This document shows positions 1 through 9,185 of a DNA stretch of 64,000 bases, one piece after another. Under the pieces are notes generated by a model. That model was not told the origin of the DNA, did not search any database, and worked only from the letters and a program-made list of their open reading frames with translations. This DNA comes from Acidobacteriota bacterium (GTDB taxonomy: Bacteria; Acidobacteriota; Vicinamibacteria; Vicinamibacterales; JAFNAJ01): the NCBI GenBank assembly GCA_023384575.1, contig JAHDVP010000021.1, forward strand, positions 1 to 64,000, in the 5' to 3' direction. A program made the translations under genes and the position numbers. Each line of letters starts with the position of its first letter. The first letter of the stretch is position 1.

Positions 1-254
<254 letters not shown>

Positions 255-511
255 ATAAACCATATCGAACCCCGCACACGCGGGGGTCGGAACAAAACTA
301 CCGTTTGCAGGATATTCAGGAGTCACGCTCTTTCTCAATATTGCGGCGACACACCAGGCGCGCGCAGATGTCGCGCTCCCAGAGGCGTTTCGCGGGGCCT
401 CCGCGCCCCATCGACGTCGCGAGCTCTTCCAGGACGCGACGTCGAGCGCAACAACAGAATCTCCACCATCAGTCGATGGTGGCCGCGGCAGGCTCGCCTG
501 CCACGGACAGG
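255..511 (+). other. 23S-5S internal transcribed spacer
   Basis: About 257 bases separate the two rRNAs. I see no tRNA in it. It holds two perfect short hairpins, 463-482 (CCACCATC/GATGGTGG) and 487-502 (GGCAGG/CCTGCC), just before the 5S gene. These could be processing sites in the rRNA precursor. Confidence 0.6.
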
Positions 512-632
<121 letters not shown>

Positions 633-643
633 TTGTTCCCTCG

Positions 644-678
644 AGCCCGATGCGTTCCCCCGCATCGGGCTTCGTCTT
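644..678 (+). terminator. Rho-independent terminator of the rRNA operon
   Basis: A perfect 11-bp stem (AGCCCGATGCG at 644-654, CGCATCGGGCT at 661-671) with a six-base loop is followed by a T-rich tract (TCGTCTT). It lies 12 bases after the 5S gene. Confidence 0.9.
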
Positions 679-729
679 GTACACCCTGCCCCGGAGTGGT
701 CACGCGCCAAGCCTCGAAGCCCCTCCCCC

Positions 730-1872
730 TCACCGAGGCGTTCGCATCGTGACCGGATGGCTGGATCCGACCCGTTCGTAGACCGCCAGCGTGCCCTCCA
801 CCATCCGGTCGACCGAGTAGCACTCCACGAGTCGCCGGTATCCCGCCTCACCCATCGCGGCCGCGACACCCGGCGCCTCGAGGAGGCCCACGACCGCATC
901 GGCCAGATCCCCGGGAGCCTCGGGCGCGACGAGTACGCCCGTCTCGCCGTCGGCAATCACCTCGCGCAGCGCATCGACCCTGGTCGCCACCACGGGGCGC
1001 CTCGCCGCCATCGCCTCGAGGGCGACCAGCCCGAACCCCTCGAATCGCGACGGAATGACGACGACGTCGCAGGCGGGCATCAGGCGGCTCGCGCGGTCGA
1101 CCCACCCCGTGAAGACCACCTGTGCGTCGATGCCGAGCCGCCGCGCCAGCGCCTCGAGCGGCTGGCGCAGCGGCCCGTCACCGACCACGGCCAGACGGGC
1201 ACCGGGCACCGCGTCGACGATCCGCGGAAACGCCGCAAGCAGCACATCGATGCCCTTCTGTTCGATCGATCGACCGATGACCCCGACAAGTGGCTCGCCG
1301 GCTCGCGCCCCGAGGCGGGCCCGGGCTTCGGTGCGGTCGCCGACTCCCGGCGCCTCGACATCCAGGCCATAACGCACCGTCACGACCCGCCCGGTTGCCA
1401 CACCCTCCACCCGCACGACGAAGTCGGCCACCGCGTCGGAGATCGCCACGACCACATCCGCACGGGCCATCGACCAGCGCGTCAGCATCCGACAGGCCCA
1501 GCGACGGCGGAAACGGTCGGTGTTGTGGCGTGTCGACACGGCCGCCCGCACACCGGCGCGCCGCGCGGCCCAGAGCCCGAACACGTCGGCGTGCCACAAG
1601 TGCGTGTGGACGACGTCCGGCCTCAGGGCCGCGAGCCGGCGCGCCAGCGCCGGCCCCACGATCGGGTCGGCGTGGACGCGGATGGGCACGTACTCGAACG
1701 ACACGCCGCGGCTCCGCAGCCCGTCCCCGAACCCGCGATCTCCAAGCGTCGGATCGACGAGCACGATCATGTGGATGTCGTGGCCCCGCCGAGCGAGCGC
1801 CGGCAGCAACCGGAAGAGGTGTCCCTCCGATCCCGCGATGCCCTTGACCTTGCTCACGTGGACGACCCGCAT
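730..1872 (-). CDS. GT4-family glycosyltransferase
   Basis: A 380-residue protein with the GT-B fold of family GT4. The N-terminal Rossmann-like half begins MRVVHVSKVKG and has VHTHLWHAD near residue 90. The C-terminal half carries the phosphate-binding segment GRSIEQKG and the E-x7-E motif (EGFGLVALE). It is expected to be a cytosolic, retaining sugar transferase using a nucleotide sugar to extend a lipid-linked glycan. It is the last gene of a five-gene minus-strand block starting at 6654, 15 bases after the preceding gene. The sugar and acceptor cannot be read from the sequence. Confidence 0.88.
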   Translation of the reverse strand: MRVVHVSKVKGIAGSEGHLFRLLPALARRGHDIHMIVLVDPTLGDRGFGDGLRSRGVSFEYVPIRVHADPIVGPALARRLAALRPDVVHTHLWHADVFGLWAARRAGVRAAVSTRHNTDRFRRRWACRMLTRWSMARADVVVAISDAVADFVVRVEGVATGRVVTVRYGLDVEAPGVGDRTEARARLGARAGEPLVGVIGRSIEQKGIDVLLAAFPRIVDAVPGARLAVVGDGPLRQPLEALARRLGIDAQVVFTGWVDRASRLMPACDVVVIPSRFEGFGLVALEAMAARRPVVATRVDALREVIADGETGVLVAPEAPGDLADAVVGLLEAPGVAAAMGEAGYRRLVECYSVDRMVEGTLAVYERVGSSHPVTMRTPR

Positions 1873-1887
1873 GACCTCGAACGTCCC

Positions 1888-3024
1888 CTACTCGGCCGGC
1901 CTACCCGCGGTCTCGCCTCCGACAGCCGACGGCCGGCGGAGTCCTTCGACGAGTTCGACCAGTCGCCGCATCCTGTCGTGATAGGTGTGACCCGCGAGCA
2001 CGTGACGCTGCCCGGCGCGCGCGATCCGTCGGCGCTGTTCGTCGTGCGCAAGATAGTAGCCCACGAGCGAGCGAAGGTGGCCCGGGTCCTCGTAGACGAC
2101 CAGGTGCTCGCCGGGCACGAACCAGCGGCGCGCGGCCGGGCAGTCGTCGGTGATCTGAAGGGCACCGACACCACAGACCTCGAACAACCGCATGTTCCCG
2201 CCATCGCGCATCGTGTCGCCGTGCGGGTTGGGGACGATGCGCGAGGCCGCGAGGGCACGCAGCATCGCCGGCCCGACCAACGGGCCGCGGTGGAACCGCC
2301 GCAGTGAAGGCGGCACTTCGTGGACGCTCCAGATGGCCAGGTCGAAGTCGCGCAGGGCCTCGAGTGCCTCCACGCGCTTCCGGTACAGTGCGGCGGGCAC
2401 GAGGGTCCCGGCGAAGCCGACGTCGCACTCGAACTCTGTTCCTGCAGCCTCTCGCGCTGCCACGCAGAGCTCGACGTCGGCCGCGGACATCGGCAGCAGC
2501 TCGGTGCGGCGCGCGCCGAGCTGCCGCCACTGCGCGGCGTGACCAGCGTCGTTGGCGATGACGAGGTCGTAGACTCGGGCGGCCGCGCGCTCGATCGGTC
2601 GCGCGAACACCACGGGCGAATCGCCGCACGCATAGACGACGAGGGCCCCGGTCTCCCGCTTCACCGTCTCCAGCGTGGCCGCGGTGACGTCGGTGTTGTT
2701 GCCGATCACGACGACGACGTCCGGCGGTTCGCGCCTCGCGAGCTCGACGAGCCGACCGTTGCGGCGCCTGCGCCCCGGCGACAGCCATGGCACCCGTGAC
2801 ACCAGTGCTCGGACGGCACGGGCGAGCGACCGCCGCTCGGTCATCACGAGCGGACGGAACTCGTCGAGTGAGTCCACGTTCCGCCAGAAGACCGACGTCT
2901 CGTGACCGAGGTCCTTCAAAGCCTTCGTCCACGACGCCTCGGCCTGCGCGCTCGGGAACTCGTCCGGCAGTCGCGACCGACCGGGATCCGGATGATGCAG
3001 CGACGCCACGAACAGGAACTTCAC
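1888..3024 (-). CDS. CgeB-like glycosyltransferase (Glyco_trans_1_2 type)
   Basis: A 378-residue protein starting at a GTG preceded by a purine-rich ribosome site (GGACGA). This GTG overlaps the stop of the upstream flippase gene (GTGA), which decides the start against the much longer open frame upstream. The C-terminal half has GNMRLFEVCGVGALQITDD, the signature of the CgeB/Glyco_trans_1_2 group, in which proteins often report low similarity to ordinary GT4 enzymes. It probably adds a sugar in the same surface-glycan pathway. Substrate unknown. Confidence 0.8.
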   Translation of the reverse strand: MKFLFVASLHHPDPGRSRLPDEFPSAQAEASWTKALKDLGHETSVFWRNVDSLDEFRPLVMTERRSLARAVRALVSRVPWLSPGRRRRNGRLVELARREPPDVVVVIGNNTDVTAATLETVKRETGALVVYACGDSPVVFARPIERAAARVYDLVIANDAGHAAQWRQLGARRTELLPMSAADVELCVAAREAAGTEFECDVGFAGTLVPAALYRKRVEALEALRDFDLAIWSVHEVPPSLRRFHRGPLVGPAMLRALAASRIVPNPHGDTMRDGGNMRLFEVCGVGALQITDDCPAARRWFVPGEHLVVYEDPGHLRSLVGYYLAHDEQRRRIARAGQRHVLAGHTYHDRMRRLVELVEGLRRPSAVGGETAGRPAE

Positions 3025-4529
3025 CGGCTCGTCCTTCGTGGCATCAGCTGGCGCAACCCGCCGCCAAGCGCACGCCACTCGTCGTCGGATACGCCCCGCG
3101 CGAGGCGTACGCTCGCTGCGTACGCCAGAGCGAAGACGACGGCTCCCACGAGGGGAGAGGTGTGTCCCGCCGCGAGCAGCGCCAACACGGCGGCGACGGC
3201 GGCGGCCGCACCGACCCGGACGAGGCGACCGACCAGCAGACCCCAGGATTCCCGCAGCTCCACCCGAACCGCCCACCCCATGGCGACGAGCGCCAGTCCC
3301 TCGGTTGCGATGGACGCCCACCCGGCGCCGGCGACGCCGAGCCGTCGAATCAGCACGCCGAGCAGCAGCAGGTGGAGCCCGAGCGTCGCCCCGCGCACGA
3401 CGAGCAGTGTCCGCTGACGGCGCTGGCACATCAGGACCTGCCCGAGCACTCCGGTGATCGCGCCGGCCACGGCGCTCCAGAGCAGCAGGGTCAGTACGGG
3501 TGACGTCCCGGAATAGGCGGCGCCGAACACGCGGGCGACGCCCCACTCTCCGAAGAGCGTGGCACCCACGGCGACGGGCACGGTCAGGACGAGACCGACG
3601 GCGCCGAGCCGCTCCATGAGCGTCAGGAACAGGCGGTGCTCGCCGCCGACCCATGCCCGCGCCATGGCGGGCAGGGCGGTGAGCAGCAGCGTGCCGACGA
3701 ACAATTCCGTGACGCCGAACACGACCACGAACGCGGCCTGGAGTTGGCCCGTCGCGGCGGGTCCGAGCAGCGAGGTGGTGAAGAGCTTGTCGATGTGCAG
3801 CCTGGTGAGTCCGACGAGGGCGATGGCCGCCACGGGCCAGCCCTCTCGCAGCAGGCTGCCCGCGAGCGATCGCCGCACGGGCCACGTCGGTGCGAGGCCG
3901 AGCGCGCGCCAGTAGGCCGTGGCGCGCAGGAGCGACGCGGCCAGGATCGCCAGGTACACTCCCCAGAGCGCGAGGCCCCCGGTGACCAGTGCCGTGCCGG
4001 TCGTGGCCAGCGCCACCGCGTGCAGCGCCGTCAGCAGGGCTGCGGCACGGAGGCGTCCGGCCGCCACGAGCTGCGCGTGACAGATGTTGCCGAGCGTGTC
4101 CGTCACGAGCACGACGCTGGCCAGCGCGACGAGGAGACCCGGGACGGCCATGCCCGGCGACGCCAGGATCACGAACGACGCCCCCAAGGCCGCGACCACC
4201 GCCAGGGCGGGCTGAACGACCAGCGTCGTCGCGAGCACGGGGCTGGCGAGCCGCGGCCGCGCGGCCACGTCACGCGTGACCACCACGCCGAGGCCGGCGT
4301 CGGAGAGCGTCGCGGCGAGCGCCAGCACGGCGCCGATGGTGGCGTAGAGGCCGAGACCGAACGGCCCGAGGTGCTGGGCCACCACGACCTGCCACCCGAA
4401 CATCGTGAGCCCGGACACCACCTTCGACACCCACAATGCGGTGGCGTTGCCGGCCAATCCCCGGGCCAGAAGGCTGGCTGAAGGTGGCGTGTCGGGAGGG
4501 AGCGGTGTTGGCTCTCCCGTGCGCTTCAT
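3021..4529 (-). CDS. Wzx-like polysaccharide flippase (MATE/MOP superfamily)
   Basis: A 502-residue, strongly hydrophobic protein with about 12-14 membrane segments spread along its whole length, matching the polysaccharide/lipid-linked-oligosaccharide exporter group. The early segment (ALWVSKVVSGLTMFGWQ) followed by a glycine-rich stretch (LGPFGLGLYATIG) is typical of the family N-terminus. Its likely job is moving an undecaprenyl-linked glycan across the inner membrane. The ATG overlaps the upstream gene's stop (ATGA), and the downstream gene is also coupled (GTGA). No Wzy-type polymerase is recognised beside it. Confidence 0.85.
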   Translation of the reverse strand: MKRTGEPTPLPPDTPPSASLLARGLAGNATALWVSKVVSGLTMFGWQVVVAQHLGPFGLGLYATIGAVLALAATLSDAGLGVVVTRDVAARPRLASPVLATTLVVQPALAVVAALGASFVILASPGMAVPGLLVALASVVLVTDTLGNICHAQLVAAGRLRAAALLTALHAVALATTGTALVTGGLALWGVYLAILAASLLRATAYWRALGLAPTWPVRRSLAGSLLREGWPVAAIALVGLTRLHIDKLFTTSLLGPAATGQLQAAFVVVFGVTELFVGTLLLTALPAMARAWVGGEHRLFLTLMERLGAVGLVLTVPVAVGATLFGEWGVARVFGAAYSGTSPVLTLLLWSAVAGAITGVLGQVLMCQRRQRTLLVVRGATLGLHLLLLGVLIRRLGVAGAGWASIATEGLALVAMGWAVRVELRESWGLLVGRLVRVGAAAAVAAVLALLAAGHTSPLVGAVVFALAYAASVRLARGVSDDEWRALGGGLRQLMPRRTSR

Positions 4530-5734
4530 CGGGCGACGCCCTCGACGGCGCACTGCTCGTACACGCGGTCCAACTGCGGAATGACGGCCTGCCACCCATG
4601 GCGTTCCGCAGCGAGCGTCCTGGCACGGCGAGCCATTTCGGCTCGCCGCGCGTGGTCGCGCACGACCGTCAACAGGCCGCCAGCGAGCGAATCGGCCGTT
4701 CGGTCGACCAATAGACCGGCTCCGGCGCGTTCGATGCCATCGAGATGTGTCTCCCGGGCCGCGACGACCGGCACACCGGCCGCGAGCGCTTCGAGCACAG
4801 CCATCGGCAGCCCCTCGCCGTAGGAAGGCAGCGCCATGACGTCGGCCGCCGCCAGTGCCGCGAGCTTCGTGTCGCCGACGAGCAGCCCCGGCATCGAGAC
4901 ACGGCGGTCGCAGCCGAGTCGAGACACCTGCGCCTCGACCGCCCGCCGGACTCCTGCATCCGGCCCGGCAATCAACAGGTGAACGGGGTGTCCTCCGGCC
5001 GCGAGCTTCTCCCCGGCCTCGACGAGGAGGTCCACGCCCTTTCGCGCATCGAGCCGGCCGAGGAAGAGCGCGACCGGCCGCTCCAGCGGCAGGCCGAGCC
5101 GCCGGCGGGCCGCCTCCTTCGCGGGCAGACGACCGTAGCGCTCGACGTCGACACCGTTCTGCACGACCGAGCAGCGGCCGGCGAGTCGCGGCACCCGCCA
5201 CCGCCGGCACACGACGGCAACCTCCGCGGCCTCGGCCCGCGTGAGTGCCACGACGTGCGTCGTCCGTTCGAGCGTGGTCCTGGCGAGGCACTGGTCCCAC
5301 GCGTACTTGGCCCATCGGCGTCCCGTGAGATAGGGCAGCGTGCCGTGCGGCGACAGGACGATCGGCACGGTCAGGCGCGACGCGATGCAGGCAGCGACGA
5401 GCGTTTCGACCGTGCGAAGCTCGTGACAGTGCACGACCGCCGGGCGGAGGTCCTCGAGACATGCGCGGGTCGCCGCGCCGAAGCCAACCGGCCACGAGAG
5501 GTTGAGCGCCCCCCTCAGCCACGGCGATCTCGTCCGGACACGGACGACATCGACGCCGTCGACGATCCGACGTTCACTCGGGCCGCGCTCGAACGGACCC
5601 AGCGTGTCGGTGGTGACGACCGCGACGCGATGTCCGGCGGCGGCCTGCGCCCGCGCCAGCCCCGAGACGGCTTCGACGACACCGCCCCACGCCCAGGCCG
5701 GCGCGTAGTAGGGCGTCACGTGGACGATCTTCAT
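4526..5734 (-). CDS. GT4-family glycosyltransferase
   Basis: A 402-residue GT-B enzyme. The N-terminus is MKIVHVTPYYAPAWAWGG with a glycine-rich acceptor loop. The donor half has GRLDARKGVDLL and the E-x7-E motif (EGLPMAVLE) followed by ALAAGVPVVAA. The start is fixed by an ATGA overlap with the upstream methyltransferase. The length and the N-terminal VEAVSGLARA segment fit polysaccharide-assembly GT4 enzymes. It is presumably cytosolic or membrane-associated and acts on the same glycan that the adjacent flippase exports. Confidence 0.88.
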   Translation of the reverse strand: MKIVHVTPYYAPAWAWGGVVEAVSGLARAQAAAGHRVAVVTTDTLGPFERGPSERRIVDGVDVVRVRTRSPWLRGALNLSWPVGFGAATRACLEDLRPAVVHCHELRTVETLVAACIASRLTVPIVLSPHGTLPYLTGRRWAKYAWDQCLARTTLERTTHVVALTRAEAAEVAVVCRRWRVPRLAGRCSVVQNGVDVERYGRLPAKEAARRRLGLPLERPVALFLGRLDARKGVDLLVEAGEKLAAGGHPVHLLIAGPDAGVRRAVEAQVSRLGCDRRVSMPGLLVGDTKLAALAAADVMALPSYGEGLPMAVLEALAAGVPVVAARETHLDGIERAGAGLLVDRTADSLAGGLLTVVRDHARRAEMARRARTLAAERHGWQAVIPQLDRVYEQCAVEGVAR

Positions 5735-6654
5735 GGCGAGCGTATCGGCCCTCGTTTTCGGGCCGTCAGCGTGACGCCGGAACCGCGCCAGGCGCCGAGG
5801 GCGACGAGCCGGCGGTCGACGGCGGTGATGGCCTTGATGACGGCAGCGGCCAACCGCGGTGGAAGTGCGATCTGGCAGGCCAGGTACCCGGCGATCGCCG
5901 GGTGCCAGTTCGTCTCGGTGATGGCGAAGCGTTCGCCGATGGCGCCGATCCAGTCGACGCGACGCCCCGCACCTTCCATCGGCGAGAGCCCTTCGGCCTC
6001 CATGCTCGCGCGGACACGGTCGGGCGCCCGCAGTCCGAACCGCATCAGGCCGTGCCACTTCTGCCTGAACGCCATCTCTGACGGCAGCATCAGCAACACC
6101 GCCCCCGCGGCCAGCGCTGCGGCGGTCGAGTCGTGACCGACGAAGTCCGATACCCACAGCCGCCCACCGGGGCGGAGCGACCGATCGATGAGGTTCAGAA
6201 CCGGCTGCGCATCGAGCAGGTGATGGAGGACACCCACGGCCACGACGAGGTCGGACGTGCCGGCGTCGATGTCGGGGCGATTGAGGTCCGCCAGCAGATA
6301 GCGGAGGCTGCCCGGCAGCGTCGCGGCCACCGACGCGTGATACCGTTCTGCCACGGCGAGCGCCTCGCGGCTGGCATCGAGCGCGACGACGCGCGCACCC
6401 CGGCGTGCCAGTGCGACCGAGAGCCAGCCCGAACCGCAGCCGAGTTCGAGCACTCGCATGTCAGGGTGCACCGAAGCGAGCAGGGCGTCGATGTCGCGGC
6501 CGCGCACCAGGCGGTTGAGCGGTGTCGAGCGGAGGACCTCCCAGTCGGGTGCGTGCGTCGCGGCCTCGTCACGGGCGACTCCGCCCCAGAACGCTGCCTC
6601 GCCGGCAAGCCGATCGGCGTACCCTTCAGGGGGCGGAGGTGGAGGACGCGTCAT
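5731..6654 (-). CDS. SAM-dependent class I methyltransferase
   Basis: A 307-residue protein with motif I (VLELGCGSGWLSVALARRG, about residues 71-89) and post-I acidic segment (VVALDAS), followed by LVVAVGVLHHLL and RPGGRLWVSDFVG. Methyl transfer from S-adenosylmethionine to a sugar or a glycan precursor is the natural role in this locus. The ATG at 6654 overlaps the start codon of the divergent gene (CATG at 6652-6655). It has no clear ribosome site, and its N-terminal polyproline run (PPPPPP) is the antisense of the neighbour's ribosome-binding sequence. A start further upstream, inside the neighbour, is possible. Confidence 0.82.
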   Translation of the reverse strand: MTRPPPPPPEGYADRLAGEAAFWGGVARDEAATHAPDWEVLRSTPLNRLVRGRDIDALLASVHPDMRVLELGCGSGWLSVALARRGARVVALDASREALAVAERYHASVAATLPGSLRYLLADLNRPDIDAGTSDLVVAVGVLHHLLDAQPVLNLIDRSLRPGGRLWVSDFVGHDSTAAALAAGAVLLMLPSEMAFRQKWHGLMRFGLRAPDRVRASMEAEGLSPMEGAGRRVDWIGAIGERFAITETNWHPAIAGYLACQIALPPRLAAAVIKAITAVDRRLVALGAWRGSGVTLTARKRGPIRSP

Positions 6655-8035
6655 GTCGGCCCCGCGGTGGGAACATCGACTGTGGCTCTCGGTGCTCGGA
6701 CTGGCCGTCGCCGTGCGGGCCGCCGTCTGGCTGAGCTTTCCAGGCATCTTCGATTTCGTCGCGACGGGCACCGTGCACGGGTCGGAGGCCTACGACGCCT
6801 ACGCGGTCAACCTGCTGTCCACTGGCGTCTACGGCCGGGACGCCGGCGTGCCAGACGCCGCGCTTCCGCCACTCTACAGCCTGCTGCTCAGCGCCATCTA
6901 CTTCGTGGCCGGCCGGTCGGCGCTCGCGGTGGCTGCTGTCCACACGGCCTGCGATCTGGCGTCGATGGTGTTCCTGCGGCGCATCGCCAGCGCGTTGGGC
7001 TGCGCGCCGCCCGCGGGCACGCTCGCGGCGCTCGGCATGGCGATCTATCCGTACCTGGTCTTCCAATCGCTGACGGTCAACGACACCTCGTTCTTCATCC
7101 TCCAGTTGCACGCGTTCACGTGGCTGGCCGTCCGCCTCGGCCACCCCGACCGTCGTACCGGCGTCGTGTGGTGGGTCGTGGCCGGCGGGGTGGTGCTCGG
7201 CCTGGCCACGCTCACCCGGCCGGTCATCCTGCCGCTCCTGGGATGGGTCGTACTGTGGTGGACGCTCCGCCTGCCCGTGCGAGATGTCGCCCTCAGGACC
7301 GTGGCCATCGCTGCGTCGGCGACGCTGGTGATCGGCGCCTGGGCCGCCAGGAACGCCCGCGTGTACGACGAGACCGTGGTCATCGCGACCAATGGCGGGT
7401 CGAACTTCTGGCAGGGCAACAACCCCCGCGCGCACGCCTACCTGGCCGCCGGGTACGACGTGCAGTGGATCTCGCCTGGACCGCTCGGGGGGATCGACTT
7501 CAGGGATCCGGCGGCGAACCGCGAGTTCATGGCCGAGGGGCTTCGCTTCTGGCGCGACCATCCAGGCGAGATCCCGGCTCTGCTCTGGACGAAGTTCCTC
7601 GTGCACTGGAGCATTGACGTGACGCCCCGGCGGCAACCCGCCTCGGACGCGGCAGTCACCCCCCGCGGTGAGGACGTGCGCCAGGTCGCTCAAGGCGACA
7701 CCGTCGCGTTGTCCGGTCTCGGGCCGGGCCACGCCGTGTCGGCGTATGCCGAGCCGTTGTTCGATCGCTACGGTCGTCTCGTTCACCGGACCTTCTGGGG
7801 CCTCTCGCTCCTGCTGGCGTTCGTGGGAGTCTGGGCGACGCGTCGCGGCTGGCGCGACGTGTCGCTGCTGTGGTGCGTCCAGATCAACATGACGCTCGCG
7901 TACATGGTCTTCCACCCGTCCACACGCTATCGGCTGCCGAGTGATCCATTGCTCATGGTGTTCTCGGCCGCCGGCATCGTCGTCCTCGTGGCGTGGGCGG
8001 TTCGCGCGGCCCGACGCGTCCGGCCCGTCCGCTGA
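6653..8035 (+). CDS. GT-C type membrane glycosyltransferase (GT39/ArnT-like)
   Basis: A 460-residue integral membrane protein with about ten hydrophobic segments. After the first segment comes an acidic luminal loop (GSEAYDAYAVNLLSTGVYG) resembling the catalytic loop region of PMT/ArnT family enzymes, which transfer sugars from polyprenyl-phosphate donors on the periplasmic side. The ATG at 6653 has an excellent, doubled ribosome site (GGAGGTGGAGG at 6635-6645). It runs opposite to the methyltransferase gene and shares the CATG start tetranucleotide with it. Exact donor and acceptor are unknown. Confidence 0.75.
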   Translation: MSAPRWEHRLWLSVLGLAVAVRAAVWLSFPGIFDFVATGTVHGSEAYDAYAVNLLSTGVYGRDAGVPDAALPPLYSLLLSAIYFVAGRSALAVAAVHTACDLASMVFLRRIASALGCAPPAGTLAALGMAIYPYLVFQSLTVNDTSFFILQLHAFTWLAVRLGHPDRRTGVVWWVVAGGVVLGLATLTRPVILPLLGWVVLWWTLRLPVRDVALRTVAIAASATLVIGAWAARNARVYDETVVIATNGGSNFWQGNNPRAHAYLAAGYDVQWISPGPLGGIDFRDPAANREFMAEGLRFWRDHPGEIPALLWTKFLVHWSIDVTPRRQPASDAAVTPRGEDVRQVAQGDTVALSGLGPGHAVSAYAEPLFDRYGRLVHRTFWGLSLLLAFVGVWATRRGWRDVSLLWCVQINMTLAYMVFHPSTRYRLPSDPLLMVFSAAGIVVLVAWAVRAARRVRPVR

Positions 8036-8056
8036 GAGGGCCATCGAGCCGCCGCC

Positions 8057-9019
8057 TCAGTCTTCGCGCGTCCGCCACGGACTCCGCGCGGGCACGCTGC
8101 CGATGTCCATGACGATGGCCTGCAGGATGAGCTGCAGGCCGACGACCAGCGGCAGCAGCGCCAGGACGATGGTGCCGGTCGGCGTCGGCTCGCCGGTGCC
8201 GGCGCGCGCCAGCCAGTTCTGGAGGCCGAAGGCCGACCCGACGAGCGTCAGCGCGACGCCCGACACGAGGAAGAGCGCCACGGGCGTGAAGTCGCGCACG
8301 AAGTGCTGGAACGCGATGCGGCGCACGAAGGCCCGCACCAGCCAGACCGGGAACGTCGCGACGGTCCGGCCAAGCGATAGCGAGCTCTGCTCGCCACGAT
8401 AACGTGACGGGATGGAGATGTCCTGCGCGACGGCTCCGGCGAGGTAGGCCTCGCAGAGCAGCGACGACTCGAAGAAGTACCCGGGCCCGAGCCTCGAGAG
8501 CTCGATCTCCTCGAGGAGTTGCCGGCGGACGGCGACGAAGCCGTTCGTCGGATCGAAGACGTTCCAGTAGCCGGACGCGATCTTGGTGAGGAACGACAGG
8601 GCCACGTTGCCGAGCCGCCGCAAGACGGGCATGCCTCCGAGGTGCCTCCGGCGGAGGAATCGGTTTCCCTTCGTGAGATCGGCCTCGCCGCTGGCGATGG
8701 GGCGCAGCAACCGCGGCAGGTGCGCGTGATCCATCTGGCCGTCGCCGTCCATCTTCACGACGATGTCCGCCCCGCGGCCGAGGGCGTGCTCGTACCCGGT
8801 GATCATCGCCGCGCCGAGGCCGAGGTTGTCGTCGTGGCGAAGCACCTCGACCCTCGCGTCGCCGACCGAGGCGGCCGCGCTGGCGATGTCGTCCGGTGAG
8901 CCGTCGTCGACGACGACGACGAGGTCGACGAGCGGAGGCATCGCCCGGAGGACGCCGGGCAGGTGCGCGGCGACCTTGTAGCAGGGCACGACGACGGCCA
9001 CCCGCTGGTCCTGGAACAT
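8057..9019 (-). CDS. GT2-family polyprenyl-phosphate glycosyltransferase (GtrB/DPM1-like)
   Basis: A 320-residue protein. The GT-A domain has VAVVVPCYKVAAHL, VVVDDGSPDD and the metal-binding VKMDGDGQMDHAHLP, then DPTNGFVAVRRQLL. Two C-terminal membrane segments (about residues 235-310) anchor it. This architecture is that of enzymes loading a sugar onto undecaprenyl or dolichyl phosphate, which would supply donors to the GT-C proteins of this locus. I chose the ATG at 9019. A GTG at 9043 would add eight residues, but it sits upstream of the apparent promoter region between the divergent genes. It converges on the gene ending at 8035. Confidence 0.85.
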   Translation of the reverse strand: MFQDQRVAVVVPCYKVAAHLPGVLRAMPPLVDLVVVVDDGSPDDIASAAASVGDARVEVLRHDDNLGLGAAMITGYEHALGRGADIVVKMDGDGQMDHAHLPRLLRPIASGEADLTKGNRFLRRRHLGGMPVLRRLGNVALSFLTKIASGYWNVFDPTNGFVAVRRQLLEEIELSRLGPGYFFESSLLCEAYLAGAVAQDISIPSRYRGEQSSLSLGRTVATFPVWLVRAFVRRIAFQHFVRDFTPVALFLVSGVALTLVGSAFGLQNWLARAGTGEPTPTGTIVLALLPLVVGLQLILQAIVMDIGSVPARSPWRTRED

Positions 9020-9027
9020 TTCGAGGT

Positions 9028-9033
9028 CATAAT
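9028..9033 (+). promoter_or_regulatory. Possible -10 element (CATAAT) ahead of the plus-strand glycan operon
   Basis: CATAAT lies 11 bases before the ATG at 9045, in the only non-coding gap between two divergent genes. No convincing -35 hexamer is visible. It would give a nearly leaderless transcript. Confidence 0.35.
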
Positions 9034-9044
9034 CATGCCACACG

Positions 9045-9185
9045 ATGGACCGTCCACCAGCGAGCGCACCCGACCTGTCGGTCGTGATCTTCGTGCGGAT
9101 CTGGTGGCGGCTGCGCCGCGGCGTGTACGACGCGGGGCTCGATCACGTCGTCGGACCGGCGGCATCAGGAGACGGACGCCGATGA
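9045..9185 (+). CDS. Small ORF (46 residues), head of the glycan operon
   Basis: A short open frame starting MDRPPASAPDLSVVIFV and ending in an ATGA overlap with the next gene (stop 9183-9185, ATG 9182). Most of its third codon positions are G or C, as in real genes here. Residues 10-15 (DLSVVI) look like the start of a GT2 enzyme, but the rest (RIWWRLRRGVYDAGLDHVVG) does not continue that fold. It could be a real small protein, a leader that couples translation, or the fused ends of a deleted gene. I do not recognise a function. Confidence 0.4.
   Translation: MDRPPASAPDLSVVIFVRIWWRLRRGVYDAGLDHVVGPAASGDGRR

Noticed and set aside
463-502. Possible tRNA between 23S and 5S rRNA
   Set aside because: Only two simple hairpins are present. 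No cloverleaf, T-loop (GGTTCGAATC-like) or CCA end can be found in the spacer.
3025-3885. Long N-terminal extension of the CgeB-like glycosyltransferase frame
   Set aside because: It lies antisense-frame within the flippase gene on the same strand, is low-complexity Arg/Ala-rich, and the GTG at 3024 has a ribosome site and a GTGA overlap.
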